Positions 1 through 12,639 of a DNA stretch of 64,000 bases are shown here, piece by piece. A model generated the notes under the pieces. It did no database searches, was not told the origin of the DNA, and saw only the letters and a list, made by a program, of their open reading frames with translations. A program made the translations under genes and the position numbers. The stretch is from positions 60,735,461 to 60,799,460 of the forward strand of contig OY720348.1 in NCBI GenBank assembly GCA_963082975.1. The letters run 5' to 3'. The stretch comes from Labia minor (lineage: Eukaryota > Arthropoda > Insecta > Dermaptera > Spongiphoridae). Numbering within the stretch: the stretch's first letter is position 1; the number at the start of each line of letters is the position of its first letter.

Positions 1-301
1 CTAGGTCCTTATCTTAAAAAATATTTTTTTCATTTTTTTTAATATTCCAATTCCTTCAGGGTAAATCTCAACCCCTTATTTTTAACTTTCAATTCAAAAA
101 ATAAAACATTTCCAATAATAATTTTTAAATTATTTTTCTTTTAAATTATTTACAAAAATGTATATTTTTATATTAAATTATTTCTAATTTACAAAAAACA
201 TCAATTAAAGAACCCTTATAAAAAACCACCCTTTTATCAAATTAATAAAATTTCTATTAGAAATGCTGTAATTAATTTGATTATCTATAGCTTACTCTTA
301 T
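1..301 (+). repeat. Type A monomer (reference example)
   Basis: Plain 301-bp monomer. Diagnostic features are ttaatattccaattcc, caaccccttattttt, aaaacatttccaataataat, aaattatttttcttttaaatt and a 3' part with cttataaaaaaccaccc. Type A almost always directly follows the E monomer in a unit. The many A and T tracts could favour intrinsic curvature (inference). Confidence 0.9.
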
Positions 302-602
302 CTAGGTCCTTATCTTAAAAAATATTTTTTTCATTTTTTTTAATATTCGAATTCCTTCAGGGTAAATCTCAACCCCTTATTTTTAACTTTCAATTCAAAA
401 AATAAAACATTTCCAATAATAATTTTTAAATTATTTTTCTTTTAAATTATTTACAAAAATGTATATTTTTATATTAAATTATTTCTAATTTACAAAAAAC
501 ATCAATTAAAGAACCCTTATAAAAAACCACCCTTTTATCAAATTAATAAAATTTCTATTAGAAATGCTGTAATTAATTTGATTATCTATAGTTTACTCTT
601 AT

Positions 603-903
603 CTAGGTCCTTATCTTAAAAAATATTTTTTTCATTTTTTTTAATATTCGAATTCCTTCAGGGTAAATCTCAACCCCTTATTTTTAACTTTCAATTCAAA
701 AAATAAAACATTTCCAATAATAATTTTTAAATTTTTTTTCTTTTAAATTATTTACAAAAATGTATATTTTTATATTAAATTATTTCTAATTTACAAAAAA
801 CATCAATTAAAGAACCCTTATAAAAAACCACCCTTTTATCAAATTAATAAAATTTCTATTAGAAATGCTGTAATTAATTTGATTATCTATAGTTTACTCT
901 TAT
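603..903 (+). repeat. Type C monomer (reference example)
   Basis: Like type A but with ttcgaattcc in place of ttccaattcc, creating a GAATTC site, and usually with an uninterrupted T run in aaattttttttctttt. Type C occurs in the 1580-bp units and gives a convenient marker for unit type. Confidence 0.85.
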
Positions 904-1122
904 CTAGGTCCTTATCTTAAAAAATATTTTTTTCATTTTTTTTAATATTCCAATTCCTTCAGGGTAAATCTCAACCCCTTATTTTTAACTTTCAATTCAA
1001 AAAATAAAACATTTCCAATAATAATTTTTAAATTTTTTTTCTTTTAAATCATTTACAAAAATGTATATTTTTATATTAAATTATTTCTAATTAACAAAAA
1101 AGATCAATTAAAGAACCCTTAT

Positions 1123-1503
1123 ATAATAATTATAATATATATAAAGTATATGAATTGGAAATAGTGAAATGGGATAAAGAATAATATTTAATAATTAGAA
1201 ATGAAATTTGGTTGAAATTGGATGAAAAATATAGAAATTATATTGATAAATATGTAAAGCGGGTGGAAAGTGGGTGGTGAATGCGCGCGAGCAGCCGTAG
1301 ATTAGGTTGCCTAACTCCAAGGGGCAAAGTAAAAATTTCAATTTTTCTATGAAAAAAACATGAAATTTTATAACAATCAACCCCTATTTTTTATGATTGG
1401 ATATTGTTTTAATTGGTATTTCTGACAGGGGGTGTGCTCAATAGGGGGAATAAAAATTTCATCCATTTTGCTCTAAATCACCCCTAAGTACGTTTTTTCT
1501 TAG
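1123..1503 (+). repeat. Inserted module of about 376 bp (reference copy of 34)
   Basis: Sits between gaacccttata and the aaaaacaccctttttt part of a monomer, so module-bearing monomers are 677 bp instead of 301. It is more complex and richer in G/C than the monomer. It holds a G-rich stretch (1261-1277), a gcgcgcg CpG run, a short hairpin with arms ttgcct/ggggcaa (1307-1327) and CCCC/GGGGG tracts near its 3' end. A diverged relative lies outside the array at about 60,505-60,895, so the module was probably captured from a dispersed repeat (inference). Confidence 0.9.
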
Positions 1504-1582
1504 AAAAACACCCTTTTTTGAATTTATTCAAATTTCTCTTAAAATGATTTAATTAATTTCATTATCTATAGTTCAATCTTAT

Positions 1583-1881
1583 CTAGATCCTTTTTTTGAA
1601 CAATGATTTTTTCATTTTTTTAAAATTCCAATTCCTTCAGGGTAAATTTCAACCCCTTATTTTTTACATTCAATTCAAAAAATAAAACATTTCCAATAAT
1701 AATTTTTAAATTATTTTTCTTTTAAATCATTTACAAAAATGTATATTTTTATATTAAATTATTTCTAATTTACAAAAAACATCAATTAAAGAACCCTTAT
1801 ATAAAACCACCCTTTTTCAAATTATTAAGATATTTTTTAGAAATGCTGTAATTAATTTGATTATCTATAGTTTACTCTTAT
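1583..1881 (+). repeat. Type E monomer, first monomer of each unit (reference example)
   Basis: Begins ctagatcctttttttgaac rather than ctaggtccttatcttaaa. It has gtaaatttcaacccc, ttttttacattcaatt and a 3' part with accaccctttt...caaattattaag. It always follows the module-bearing monomer and so marks the start of each higher-order unit. The same 5' end is present next to the diverged module copy at 60,896-61,040. Confidence 0.9.
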
Positions 1882-2182
1882 CTAGGTCCTTATCTTAAAA
1901 AATATTTTTTTCATTTTTTTTAATATTCCAATTCCTTCAGGGTAAATCTCAACCCCTTATTTTTAACTTTCAATTCAAAAAATAAAACATTTCCAATAAT
2001 AATTTTTAAATTATTTTTCTTTTAAATTATTTACAAAAATGTATATTTTTATATTAAATTATTTCTAATTTACAAAAAACATCAATTAAAGAACCCTTAT
2101 AAAAAACCACCCTTTTATCAAATTAATAAAATTTCTATTAGAAATGCTGTAATTAATTTGATTATCTATAGTTTACTCTTAT

Positions 2183-2481
2183 CTAGGTCCTTATCTTAAA
2201 AAATATTTTTTTCATTTTTTTTAAAATTCCAATTCCTTCAGGGTAAATCTCAACCCTTTATTTTTAACTTTCAATTCAAAAAATAAACCATTTCCAATAA
2301 TAATTATTAAATTTTTTTCTTTTTATTATTTACAAAAATGTATATTTTTATATTAAATTATTTCTAATTTACAAAAAACATCAATTAAAGAACCCTTATA
2401 AAAAACCACCCTTTTATCAAATTAATAAAATTTCTATTAGAAATGCTGTAATTAATTTGATTATCTATAGTTTACTCTTAT
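2183..2481 (+). repeat. Type B monomer (reference example)
   Basis: 299-bp variant marked by ttaaaattccaattcc, caaccctttattttt, aataaaccatttcc, aataattattaaa and ctttttattatttac. Two subtypes recur. B' has aataacaattatt and ends in tatccatag. B'' has a longer T run and is found in the 2181-bp units and towards the right edge. Confidence 0.88.
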
Positions 2482-3461
2482 CTAGGTCCTTATCTTAAAA
2501 AATATTTTTTTCATTTTTTTTAATATTCCAATTCCTTCAGGGTAAATCTCAACCCCTTATTTTTAACTTTCAATTCAAAAAATAAAACATTTCCAATAAT
2601 AATTTTTAAATTTTTTTTCTTTTAAATCATTTACAAAAATGTATATTTTTATATTAAATTATTTCTAATTAACAAAAAAGATCAATTAAAGAACCCTTAT
2701 AAAAAACCACCCTTTTATCAAATTAATAAAATTTCTATTAGAAATGCTGTAATTAATTTGATTATCTATAGTTTACTCTTATCTAGGTCCTTATCTTAAA
2801 AAATATTTTTTTCATTTTTTTTAATATTCCAATTCCTTCAGGGTAAATCTCAACCCCTTATTTTTAACTTTCAATTCAAAAAATAAAACATTTCCAATAA
2901 TAATTTTTAAATTTTTTTTCTTTTAAATCATTTACAAAAATGTATATTTTTATATTAAATTATTTCTAATTAACAAAAAAGATCAATTAAAGAACCCTTA
3001 TATAATAATTATAATATATATAAAGTATATGAATTGGAAATAGTGAAATGGGATAAAGAATAATATTTAATAATTAGAAATGAAATTTGGTTGAAATTGG
3101 ATGAAAAATATAGAAATTATATTGATAAATATGTAAAGCGGGTGGAAAGTGGGTGGTGAATGCGCGCGAGCAGCCGTAGATTTGGTTGCCTAACTCCAAG
3201 GGGCAAAGTAAAAATTTCAATTTTTCTATGAAAAAAACATGAAATTTTATAACAATCAACCCCTATTTTTTATGATTGGATATTGTTTTAATTGGTATTT
3301 CTGACAGGGGGTGTACTCAATAGGGGGAATAAAAATTTCATCCATTTTGCTCTAAATCACCCCTAAGTACGTTTTTTCTTAGAAAAACACCCTTTTTTGA
3401 ATTTATTCAAATTTCTCTTAAAATGATTTAATTAATTTCATTATCTATAGTTCAATCTTAT

Positions 3462-4741
3462 CTAGATCCTTTTTTTGAACAATGGTTTTTTCATTTTTTT
3501 AAAATTCCAATTCCTTCAGGGTAAATTTCAACCCCTTATTTTTTACATTCAATTCAAAAAATAAAACATTTCCAATAATAATTTTTAAATTATTTTTCTT
3601 TTAAATCATTTACAAAAATGTATATTTTTATATTAAATTATTTCTAATTTACAAAAAACATCAATTAAAGAACCCTTATATAAAACCACCCTTTTTTCAA
3701 ATTATTAAGATATTTTTTAGAAATGCTGTAATTAATTTGATTATCTATAGTTTACTCTTATCTAGGTCCTTATCTTAAAAAATATTTTTTTCATTTTTTT
3801 TAATATTCCAATTCCTTCAGGGTAAATCTCAACCCCTTATTTTTAACTTTCAATTCAAAAAATAAAACATTTCCAATAATAATTTTTAAATTATTTTTCT
3901 TTTAAATTATTTACAAAAATGTATATTTTTATATTAAATTATTTCTAATTTACAAAAAACATCAATTAAAGAACCCTTATAAAAAACCACCCTTTTATCA
4001 AATTAATAAAATTTCTATTAGAAATGCTGTAATTAATTTGATTATCTATAGTTTACTCTTATCTAGGTCCTTATCTTAAAAAATATTTTTTTCATTTTTT
4101 TTAATATTCCAATTCCTTCAGGGTAAATCTCAACCCCTTATTTTTAACTTTCAATTCAAAAAATAAAACATTTCCAATAATAATTTTTAAATTTTTTTTC
4201 TTTTAAATCATTTACAAAAATGTATATTTTTATATTAAATTATTTCTAATTAACAAAAAAGATCAATTAAAGAACCCTTATATAATAATTATAATATATA
4301 TAAAGTATATGAATTGGAAATAGTGAAATGGGATAAAGAATAATATTTAATAATTAGAAATGAAATTTGGTTGAAATTGGATGAAAAATATAGAAATTAT
4401 ATTGATAAATATGTAAAGCGGGTGGAAAGTGGGTGGTGAATGCGCGCGAGCAGCCGTAGATTAGGTTGCCTAACTCCAAGGGGCAAAGTAAAAATTTCAA
4501 TTTTTCTATGAAAAAAACATGAAATTTTATAACAATCAACCCCTATTTTTTATGATTGGATATTGTTTTAATTGGTATTTCTGACAGGGGGTGTGCTCAA
4601 TAGGGGGAATAAAAATTTCATCCATTTTGCTCTAAATCACCCCTAAGTACGTTTTTTCTTAGAAAAACACCCTTTTTTGAATTTATTCAAATTTCTCTTA
4701 AAATGATTTAATTAATTTCATTATCTATAGTTCAATCTTAT
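3462..4741 (+). repeat. Higher-order unit U2, 1280 bp: E-A-D
   Basis: Short unit; monomer starts at 3462, 3762 and 4063; module 4282-4662 with attaggttgcc and ggtgtgctc, as in U0 and U4. Confidence 0.85.
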
Positions 4742-6321
4742 CTAGATCCTTTTTTTGAACAATGGTTTTTTCATTTTTTTAAAATTCCAATTCCTTCAGG
4801 GTAAATTTCAACCCCTTAATTTTTACATTCAATTCAAAAAATAAAACATTTCCAATAATAATTTTTAAATTATTTTTCTTTTAAATCATTTACAAAAATG
4901 TATATTTTTATATTAAATTATTTCTAATTTACAAAAAACATCAATTAAAGAACCCTTATATAAAACCACCCTTTTTTCAAATTATTAAGATTTTTATTAG
5001 AAATGCTGTAATTAATTTGATTATCTATAGTTTACTCTTATCTAGGTCCTTATCTTAAAAAATATTTTTTTCATTTTTTTTAATATTCCAATTCCTTCAG
5101 GGTAAATCTCAACCCCTTATTTTTAACTTTCAATTCAAAAAATAAAACATTTCCAATAATAATTTTTAAATTATTTTTCTTTTAAATTATTTACAAAAAT
5201 GTATATTTTTATATTAAATTATTTCTAATTTACAAAAAACATCAATTAAAGAACCCTTATAAAAAACCACTCTTTTATCAAATTAATAAAATTTCTATTA
5301 GAAATGCTGTAATTAATTTGATTATCTATAGCTTACTCTTATCTAGGTCCTTATCTTAAAAAATATTTTTTTCATTTTTTTTAATATTCGAATTCCTTCA
5401 GGGTAAATCTCAACCCCTTATTTTTAACTTTCAATTCAAAAAATAAAACATTTCCAATAATAATTTTTAAATTTTTTTTCTTTTAAATTATTTACAAAAA
5501 TGTATATTTTTATATTAAATTATTTCTAATTTACAAAAAACATCAATTAAAGAACCCTTATAAAAAACCACCCTTTTATCAAATTAATAAAATTTCTATT
5601 AGAAATGCTGTAATTAATTTGATTATCTATAGTTTACTCTCATCTAGGTCCTTATCTTAAAAAATATTTTTTTCATTTTTTTTAATATTCCAATTCCTTC
5701 AGGGTAAATCTCAACCCCTTATTTTTAACTTTCAATTCAAAAAATAAAACATTTCCAATAATAATTTTTAAATTTTTTTTCTTTTAAATCATTTACAAAA
5801 ATGTATATTTTTATAATAAATTATTTCTAATTAACAAAAAAGATCAATTAAAGAACCCTTATATAATAATTATAATATATATAAAGTATATGAATTGGAA
5901 ATAGTGAAATGGGATAAAGAATAATATTTAATAATTAGAAATTAAATTTGGTTGAAATTGGATGAAAAATATAGAAATTATATTGATAAATATGTAAAGC
6001 GGGTGGAAAGTGGGTGGTGAATGCGCGCGAGCAGCCGTAGATTTGGTTGCCTAACTCCAAGGGGCAAAGTAAAAATTTCAATTTTTCTATAAAAAAACAT
6101 GAAATTTTATAACAATCAACCCCTATTTTTTATGATTGGATATTGTTTTAATTGGTATTTCTGACATGGGGTATACTCAATAGGGGGAATAAAAATTTCA
6201 TCCATTTTGCTCTAAATCACCCCTAAGTACGTTTTTTCTTAGAAAAACACCCTTTTTTGAATTTATTCAAATTTCTCTTAAGATAATTTAATTAATTTCA
6301 TTATCTATAGTTCAATCTTAT
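4742..6321 (+). repeat. Higher-order unit U3, 1580 bp: E-A-C-D with a degenerate module
   Basis: Module about 5862-6241 is the most altered inside the left array: attaaatttgg, a 1-base loss in ctataaaaaaac, and ctgacatggggtatactc instead of ctgacagggggtgt. D carries ttataataaatt. Confidence 0.85.
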
Positions 6322-7902
6322 CTAGATCCTTTTTTTGAACAATGGTTTTTTCATTTTTTTAAAATTCCAATTCCTTCAGGGTAAATTTCAACCCCTTATT
6401 TTTTACATTCAATTCAAAAAATAAAACATTTCCAATAATAATTTTTAAATTATTTTTCTTTTAAATCATTTACAAAAATGTATATTTTTATATTAAATTA
6501 TTTCTAATTTACAAAAAACATCAATTAAAGAACCCTTATATAAAACCACCCTTTTTTCAAATTATTAAGATTTTTATTAGAAATGCTGTAATTAATTTGA
6601 TTATCTATAGTTTACTCTTATCTAGGTCCTTATCTTAAAAAATATTTTTTTCATTTTTTTTAATATTCCAATTCCTTCAGGGTAAATCTCAACCCCTTAT
6701 TTTTAACTTTCAATTCAAAAAATAAAACATTTCCAATAATAATTTTTAAATTATTTTTCTTTTAAATTATTTACAAAAATGTATATTTTTATATTAAATT
6801 ATTTCTAATTTACAAAAAACATCAATTAAAGAACCCTTATAAAAAACCACCCTTTTATCAAATTAATAAAATTTCTATTAGAAATGCTGTAATTAATTTG
6901 ATTATCTATAGTTTACTCTTATCTAGGTCCTTATCTTAAAAAATATTTTTTTCATTTTTTTTAATATTCGAATTCCTTCAGGGTAAATCTCAACCCCTTA
7001 TTTTTAACTTTCAATTCAAAAAATAAAACATTTCCAATAATAATTTTTAAATTTTTTTTCTTTTAAATTATTTACAAAAATGTATATTTTTATATTAAAT
7101 TATTTCTAATTTACAAAAAACATCAATTAAAGAACCCTTATAAAAAACCACCCTTTTATCAAATTAATAAAATTTCTATTAGAAATGCTGTAATTAATTT
7201 GATTATCTATAGTTTACTCTTATCTAGGTCCTTATCTTAAAAAATATTTTTTTCATTTTTTTTAATATTCCAATTCCTTCAGGGTAAATCTCAACCCCTT
7301 ATTTTTAACTTTCAATTCAAAAAATAAAACATTTCCAATAATAATTTTTAAATTTTTTTTCTTTTAAATCATTTACAAAAATGTATATTTTTATATTAAA
7401 TTATTTCTAATTAACAAAAAAGATCAATTAAAGAACCCTTATATAATAATTATAATATATATAAAGTATATGAATTGGAAATAGTGAAATGGGATAAAGA
7501 ATAATATTTAATAATTAGAAATGAAATTTGGTTGAAATTGGATGAAAAATATAGAAATTATATTGATAAATATGTAAAGCGGGTGGAAAGTGGGTGGTGA
7601 ATGCGCGCGAGCAGCCGTAGATTAGGTTGCCTACCTCCAAGGGGCAAAGTAAAAATTTCAATTTTTCTATGAAAAAAACATGAAATTTTATAACAATCAA
7701 CCCCTATTTTTTATGATTGGATATTGTTTTAATTGGTATTTCTGACAGGGGGTGTGCTCAATAGGGGGAAAAAAAATTTCATCCATTTTGCTCTAAATCA
7801 CCCCTAAGTACGTTTTTTCTTAGAAAAACACCCTTTTTTGAATTTATTCAAATTTCTCTTAAAATGATTTAATTAATTTCATTATCTATAGTTCAATCTT
7901 AT
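6322..7902 (+). repeat. Higher-order unit U4, 1581 bp: E-A-C-D
   Basis: Monomer starts at 6322, 6622, 6923 and 7224; module 7443-7823 with the private change gcctacctcc. Together with U5 it parallels U0-U1, about 6.32 kb upstream. Confidence 0.85.
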
Positions 7903-9481
7903 CTAGATCCTTTTTTTGAACAATGATTTTTTCATTTTTTTAAAATTCCAATTCCTTCAGGGTAAATTTCAACCCCTTATTTTTTACATTCAATTCAAAA
8001 AATAAAACATTTCCAATAATAATTTTTAAATTATTTTTCTTTTAAATCATTTACAAAAATGTATATTTTTATATTAAATTATTTCTAATTTACAAAAAAC
8101 ATCAATTAAAGAACCCTTATATAAAACCACCCTTTTTTCAAATTATTAAGATATTTTTTAGAAATGCTGTAATTAATTTGATTATCTATAGTTTACTCTT
8201 ATCTAGGTCCTTATCTTAAAAAATATTTTTTTCATTTTTTTTAATATTCCAATTCCTTCAGGGTAAATCTCAACCCCTTATTTTTAACTTTCAATTCAAA
8301 AAATAAAACATTTCCAATAATAATTTTTAAATTATTTTTCTTTTAAATTATTTACAAAAATGTATATTTTTATATTAAATTATTTCTAATTTACAAAAAA
8401 CATCAATTAAAGAACCCTTATAAAAAACCACCCTTTTATCAAATTAATAAAATTTCTATTAGAAATGCTGTAATTAATTTGATTATCTATAGTTTACTCT
8501 TATCTAGGTCCTTATCTTAAAAAATATTTTTTTCATTTTTTTTAAAATTCCAATTCCTTCAGGGTAAATCTCAACCCTTTATTTTTAACTTTCAATTCAA
8601 AAAATAAACCATTTCCAATAATAATTATTAAATTTTTTTCTTTTTATTATTTACAAAAATGTATATTTTTATATTAAATTATTTCTAATTTACAAAAAAC
8701 ATCAATTAAAGAACCCTTATAAAAAACCACCCTTTTATCAAATTAATAAAATTTCTATTAGAAATGCTGTAATTAATTTGATTATCTATAGTTTACTCTT
8801 ATCTAGGTCCTTATCTTAAAAAATATTTTTTTCATTTTTTTTAATATTCCAATTCCTTCAGGGTAAATCTCAACCCCTTATTTTTAACTTTCAATTCAAA
8901 AAATAAAACATTTCCAATAATAATTTTTAAATTTTTTTTCTTTTAAATCATTTACAAAAATGTATATTTTTATATTAAATTATTTCTAATTAACAAAAAA
9001 GATCAATTAAAGAACCCTTATATAATAATTATAATATATATAAAGTATATGAATTGGAAATAGTGAAATGGGATAAAGAATAATATTTAATAATTAGAAA
9101 TGAAATTTGGTTGAAATTGGATGAAAAATATAGAAATTATATTGATAAATATGTAAAGCGGGTGGAAAGTGGGTGGTGAATGCGCGCGAGCAGCCGTAGA
9201 TTAGGTTGCCTAACTCCAAGGGGCAAAGTAAAAATTTCAATTTTTCTATGAAAAAAACATGAAATTTTATAACAATCAACCCCTATTTTTTATGATTGGA
9301 TATTGTTTTAATTGGTATTTCTGACAGGGGGTGTACTCAATAGGGGGAATAAAAATTTCATCCATTTTGCTCTAAATCACCCCTAAGTACGTTTTTTCTT
9401 AGAAAAACACCCTTTTTTGAATTTATTCAAATTTCTCTTAAAATGATTTAATTAATTTCATTATCTATAGTTCAATCTTAT
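7903..9481 (+). repeat. Higher-order unit U5, 1579 bp: E-A-B-D
   Basis: Same E variant (caatgatttttt) as U1 but without the extra module-less D' monomer; module 9022-9402. Confidence 0.85.
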
Positions 9482-10760
9482 CTAGATCCTTTTTTTGAAC
9501 AATGGTTTTTTCATTTTTTTAAAATTCCAATTCCTTCAGGGTAAATTTCAACCCCTTATTTTTTACATTCAATTCAAAAAATAAAACATTTCCAATAATA
9601 ATTTTTAAATTATTTTTCTTTTAAATCATTTACAAAAATGTATATTTTTATATTAAATTATTTCTAATTTACAAAAAACATCAATTAAAGAACCCTTATA
9701 TAAAACCACCCTTTTTTCAAATTATTAAGATATTTTTTAGAAATGCTGTAATTAATTTGATTATCTATAGTTTACTCTTATCTAGGTCCTTATCTTAAAA
9801 AATATTTTTTTCATTTTTTTTAATATTCCAATTCCTTCAGGGTAAATCTCAACCCCTTATTTTTAACTTTCAATTCAAAAAATAAAACATTTCCAATAAT
9901 AATTTTTAAATTATTTTTCTTTTAAATTATTTACAAAAATGTATATTTTTATATTAAATTATTTCTAATTTACAAAAAACATCAATTAAAGAACCCATAT
10001 AAAAAACCACCCTTTTATCAAATTAATAAAATTTCTATTAGAAATGCTGTAATTAATTTGATTATCTATAGTTTACTCTTATCTAGGTCCTTATCTTAAA
10101 AAATATTTTTTTCATTTTTTTTAAAATTCCAATTCCTTCAGGGTAAATCTCAACCCTTTATTTTTAACTTTCAATTCAAAAAATAAACCATTTCCAATAA
10201 CAATTATTAAATTTTTTTTCTTTTTATTATTTACAAAAATGTATATTTTTATATTAAATTATTTCTAATTTACAAAAAACATCAATTAAAGAACCCTTAT
10301 ATAATAATTATAATATATATAAAGTATATGAATTGGAAATAGTGAAATGGGATAAAGAATAATATTTAATAATTAGAAATGAAATTTGGTTGAAATTGGA
10401 TGAAAAATATAGAAATTATATTGATAAATATGTAAAGCGGGTGGAAAGTGGGTGGTGAATGCGCGCGAGCAGCCGTAGATTTGGTTGCCTAACTCCAAGG
10501 GGCAAAGTAAAAATTTCAATTTTTCTATGAAAAAAACATGAAATTTTATAACAATCAACCCCTATTTTTTATGATTGGATATTGTTTTAATTGGTATTTC
10601 TGAAAGGGGGTGTGCTCAATAGGGGGAATAAAAATTTCATCCATTTTGCTCTAAATCACCCCTAAGTACGTTTTTTCTTAGAAAAACACCCTTTTTTGAA
10701 TTTATTCAAATTTCTCTTAAAATGATTTAATTAATTTCATTATCTATAGTTCAATCTTAT
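9482..10760 (+). repeat. Higher-order unit U6, 1279 bp: E-A/B-B' carrying the module
   Basis: The last monomer (from 10083) has B' sequence (aaaccatttccaataacaatt) yet carries the module at 10301-10681. The monomer at 9782 begins as A but ends like B (gaacccatataaaaa). Both are recombinant forms. Confidence 0.85.
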
Positions 10761-12639
10761 CTAGATCCTTTTTTTGAACAATGGTTTTTTCATTTTTTTA
10801 AAATTCCAATTCCTTCAGGGTAAATTTCAACCCCTTATTTTTTACATTCAATTCAAAAAATAAAACATTTCCAATAATAATTTTTAAATTATTTTTCTTT
10901 TAAATCATTTACAAAAATGTATATTTTTATATTAAATTATTTCTAATTTACAAAAAACATCAATTAAAGAACCCTTATATAAAACCACCCTTTTTTCAAA
11001 TTATTAAGATTTTTATTAGAAATGCTGTAATTAATTTGATTATCTATAGTTTACTCTTATCTAGGTCCTTATCTTAAAAAATATTTTTTTCATTTTTTTT
11101 AATATTCCAATTCCTTCAGGGTAAATCTCAACCCCTTATTTTTAACTTTCAATTCAAAAAATAAAACATTTCCAATAATAATTTTTAAATTATTTTTCTT
11201 TTAAATTATTTACAAAAATGTATATTTTTATATTAAATTATTTCTAATTTACAAAAAACATCAATTAAAGAACCCTTATAAAAAACCACCCTTTTATCAA
11301 ATTAATAAAATTTCTATTAGAAATGCTGTAATTAATTTGATTATCTATAGTTTACTCTTATCTAGGTCCTTATCTTAAAAAATATTTTTTTCATTTTTTT
11401 TAAAATTCCAATTCCTTCAGGGTAAATCTCAACCCTTTATTTTTAACTTTCAATTCAAAAAATAAACCATTTCCAATAATAATTATTAAATTTTTTTCTT
11501 TTTATTATTTACAAAAATGTATATTTTTATATTAAATTATTTCTAATTTACAAAAAACATCAATTAAAGAACCCATATAAAAAACCACCCTTTTATCAAA
11601 TTAATAAAATTTCTATTAGAAATGCTGTAATTAATTTGATTATCTATAGTTTACTCTTATCTAGGTCCTTATCTTAAAAAATATTTTTTTCATTTTTTTT
11701 AAAATTCCAATTCCTTCAGGGTAAATCTCAACCCTTTATTTTTAACTTTCAATTCAAAAAATAAACCATTTCCAATAACAATTATTAAATTTTTTTTCTT
11801 TTTATTATTTACAAAAATGTATATTTTTATATTAAATTATTTCTAATTTACAAAAAACATCAATTAAAGAACCCTTATAAAAAACCACCCTTTTATCAAA
11901 TTAATAAAATTTCTATTAGAAATGCTGTAATTAATTTGATTATCCATAGTTTACTCTTATCTAGGTCCTTATCTTAAAAAATATTTTTTTCATTTTTTTT
12001 AATATTCCAATTCCTTCAGGGTAAATCTCAACCCCTTATTTTTAACTTTCAATTCAAAAAATAAAACATTTCCAATAATAATTTTTAAATTTTTTTTCTT
12101 TTAAATCATTTACAAAAATGTATATTTTTATATTAAATTATTTCTAATTAACAAAAAAGATCAATTAAAGAACCCTTATATAATAATTATAATATATATA
12201 AAGTATATGAATTGGAAATAGTGAAATGGGATAAAGAATAATATTTAATAATTAGAAATGAAATTTGGTTGAAATTGGATGAAAAATATAGAAATTATAT
12301 TGATAAATATGTAAAGCGGGTGGAAAGTGGGTGGTGAATGCGCGCGAGCAGCCGTAGATTTGGTTGCCTAACTCCAAGGGGCAAAGTAAAAATTTCAATT
12401 TTTCTATGAAAAAAACATGAAATTTTATAACAATCAACCCCTATTTTTTATGATTGGATATTGTTTTAATTGGTATTTCTGACAGGGGGTGTACTCAATA
12501 GGGGGAATAAAAATTTCATCCATTTTGCTCTAAATCACCCCTAAGTACGTTTTTTCTTAGAAAAACACCCTTTTTTGAATTTATTCAAATTTCTCTTAAA
12601 ATGATTTAATTAATTTCATTATCTATAGTTCAATCTTAT
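10761..12639 (+). repeat. Higher-order unit U7, 1879 bp: E-A-B-B'-D
   Basis: Monomer starts near 10761, 11061, 11362, 11661 and 11962; module 12180-12560. It is the same type as U8, U9, U12, U13, U18 and U19. Confidence 0.85.

Larger units (their letters stand above)
1..1582 (+). repeat. Higher-order unit U0 (left part cut by window): A-C-C-D
   Basis: Monomer starts at 1, 302, 603 and 904; module at 1123-1503 with ggtgtgctc and attaggttgcc. The second monomer is C with the A-like aaattattttt stretch. Its E monomer lies left of the window. Confidence 0.85.
1583..3461 (+). repeat. Higher-order unit U1, 1879 bp: E-A-B-D'-D
   Basis: Monomer starts at 1583, 1882, 2183, 2482 and 2783; module 3002-3382. 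The monomer at 2482 is D-type (aaatcatttac, ctaattaacaaaaaagatc) but lacks the module. E has caatgatttttt, shared only with U5. Confidence 0.85.

Noticed and set aside
1195-1380. 61-codon minus-strand reading frame repeated about 32 times in the array modules
   Set aside because: The first codon is TTG and the frame has no ATG at all. Its sameness is explained by array homogenisation, U3 has lost it, and the diverged flank copy at 60.6-60.8 kb interrupts it with a stop. No protein family is recognisable.
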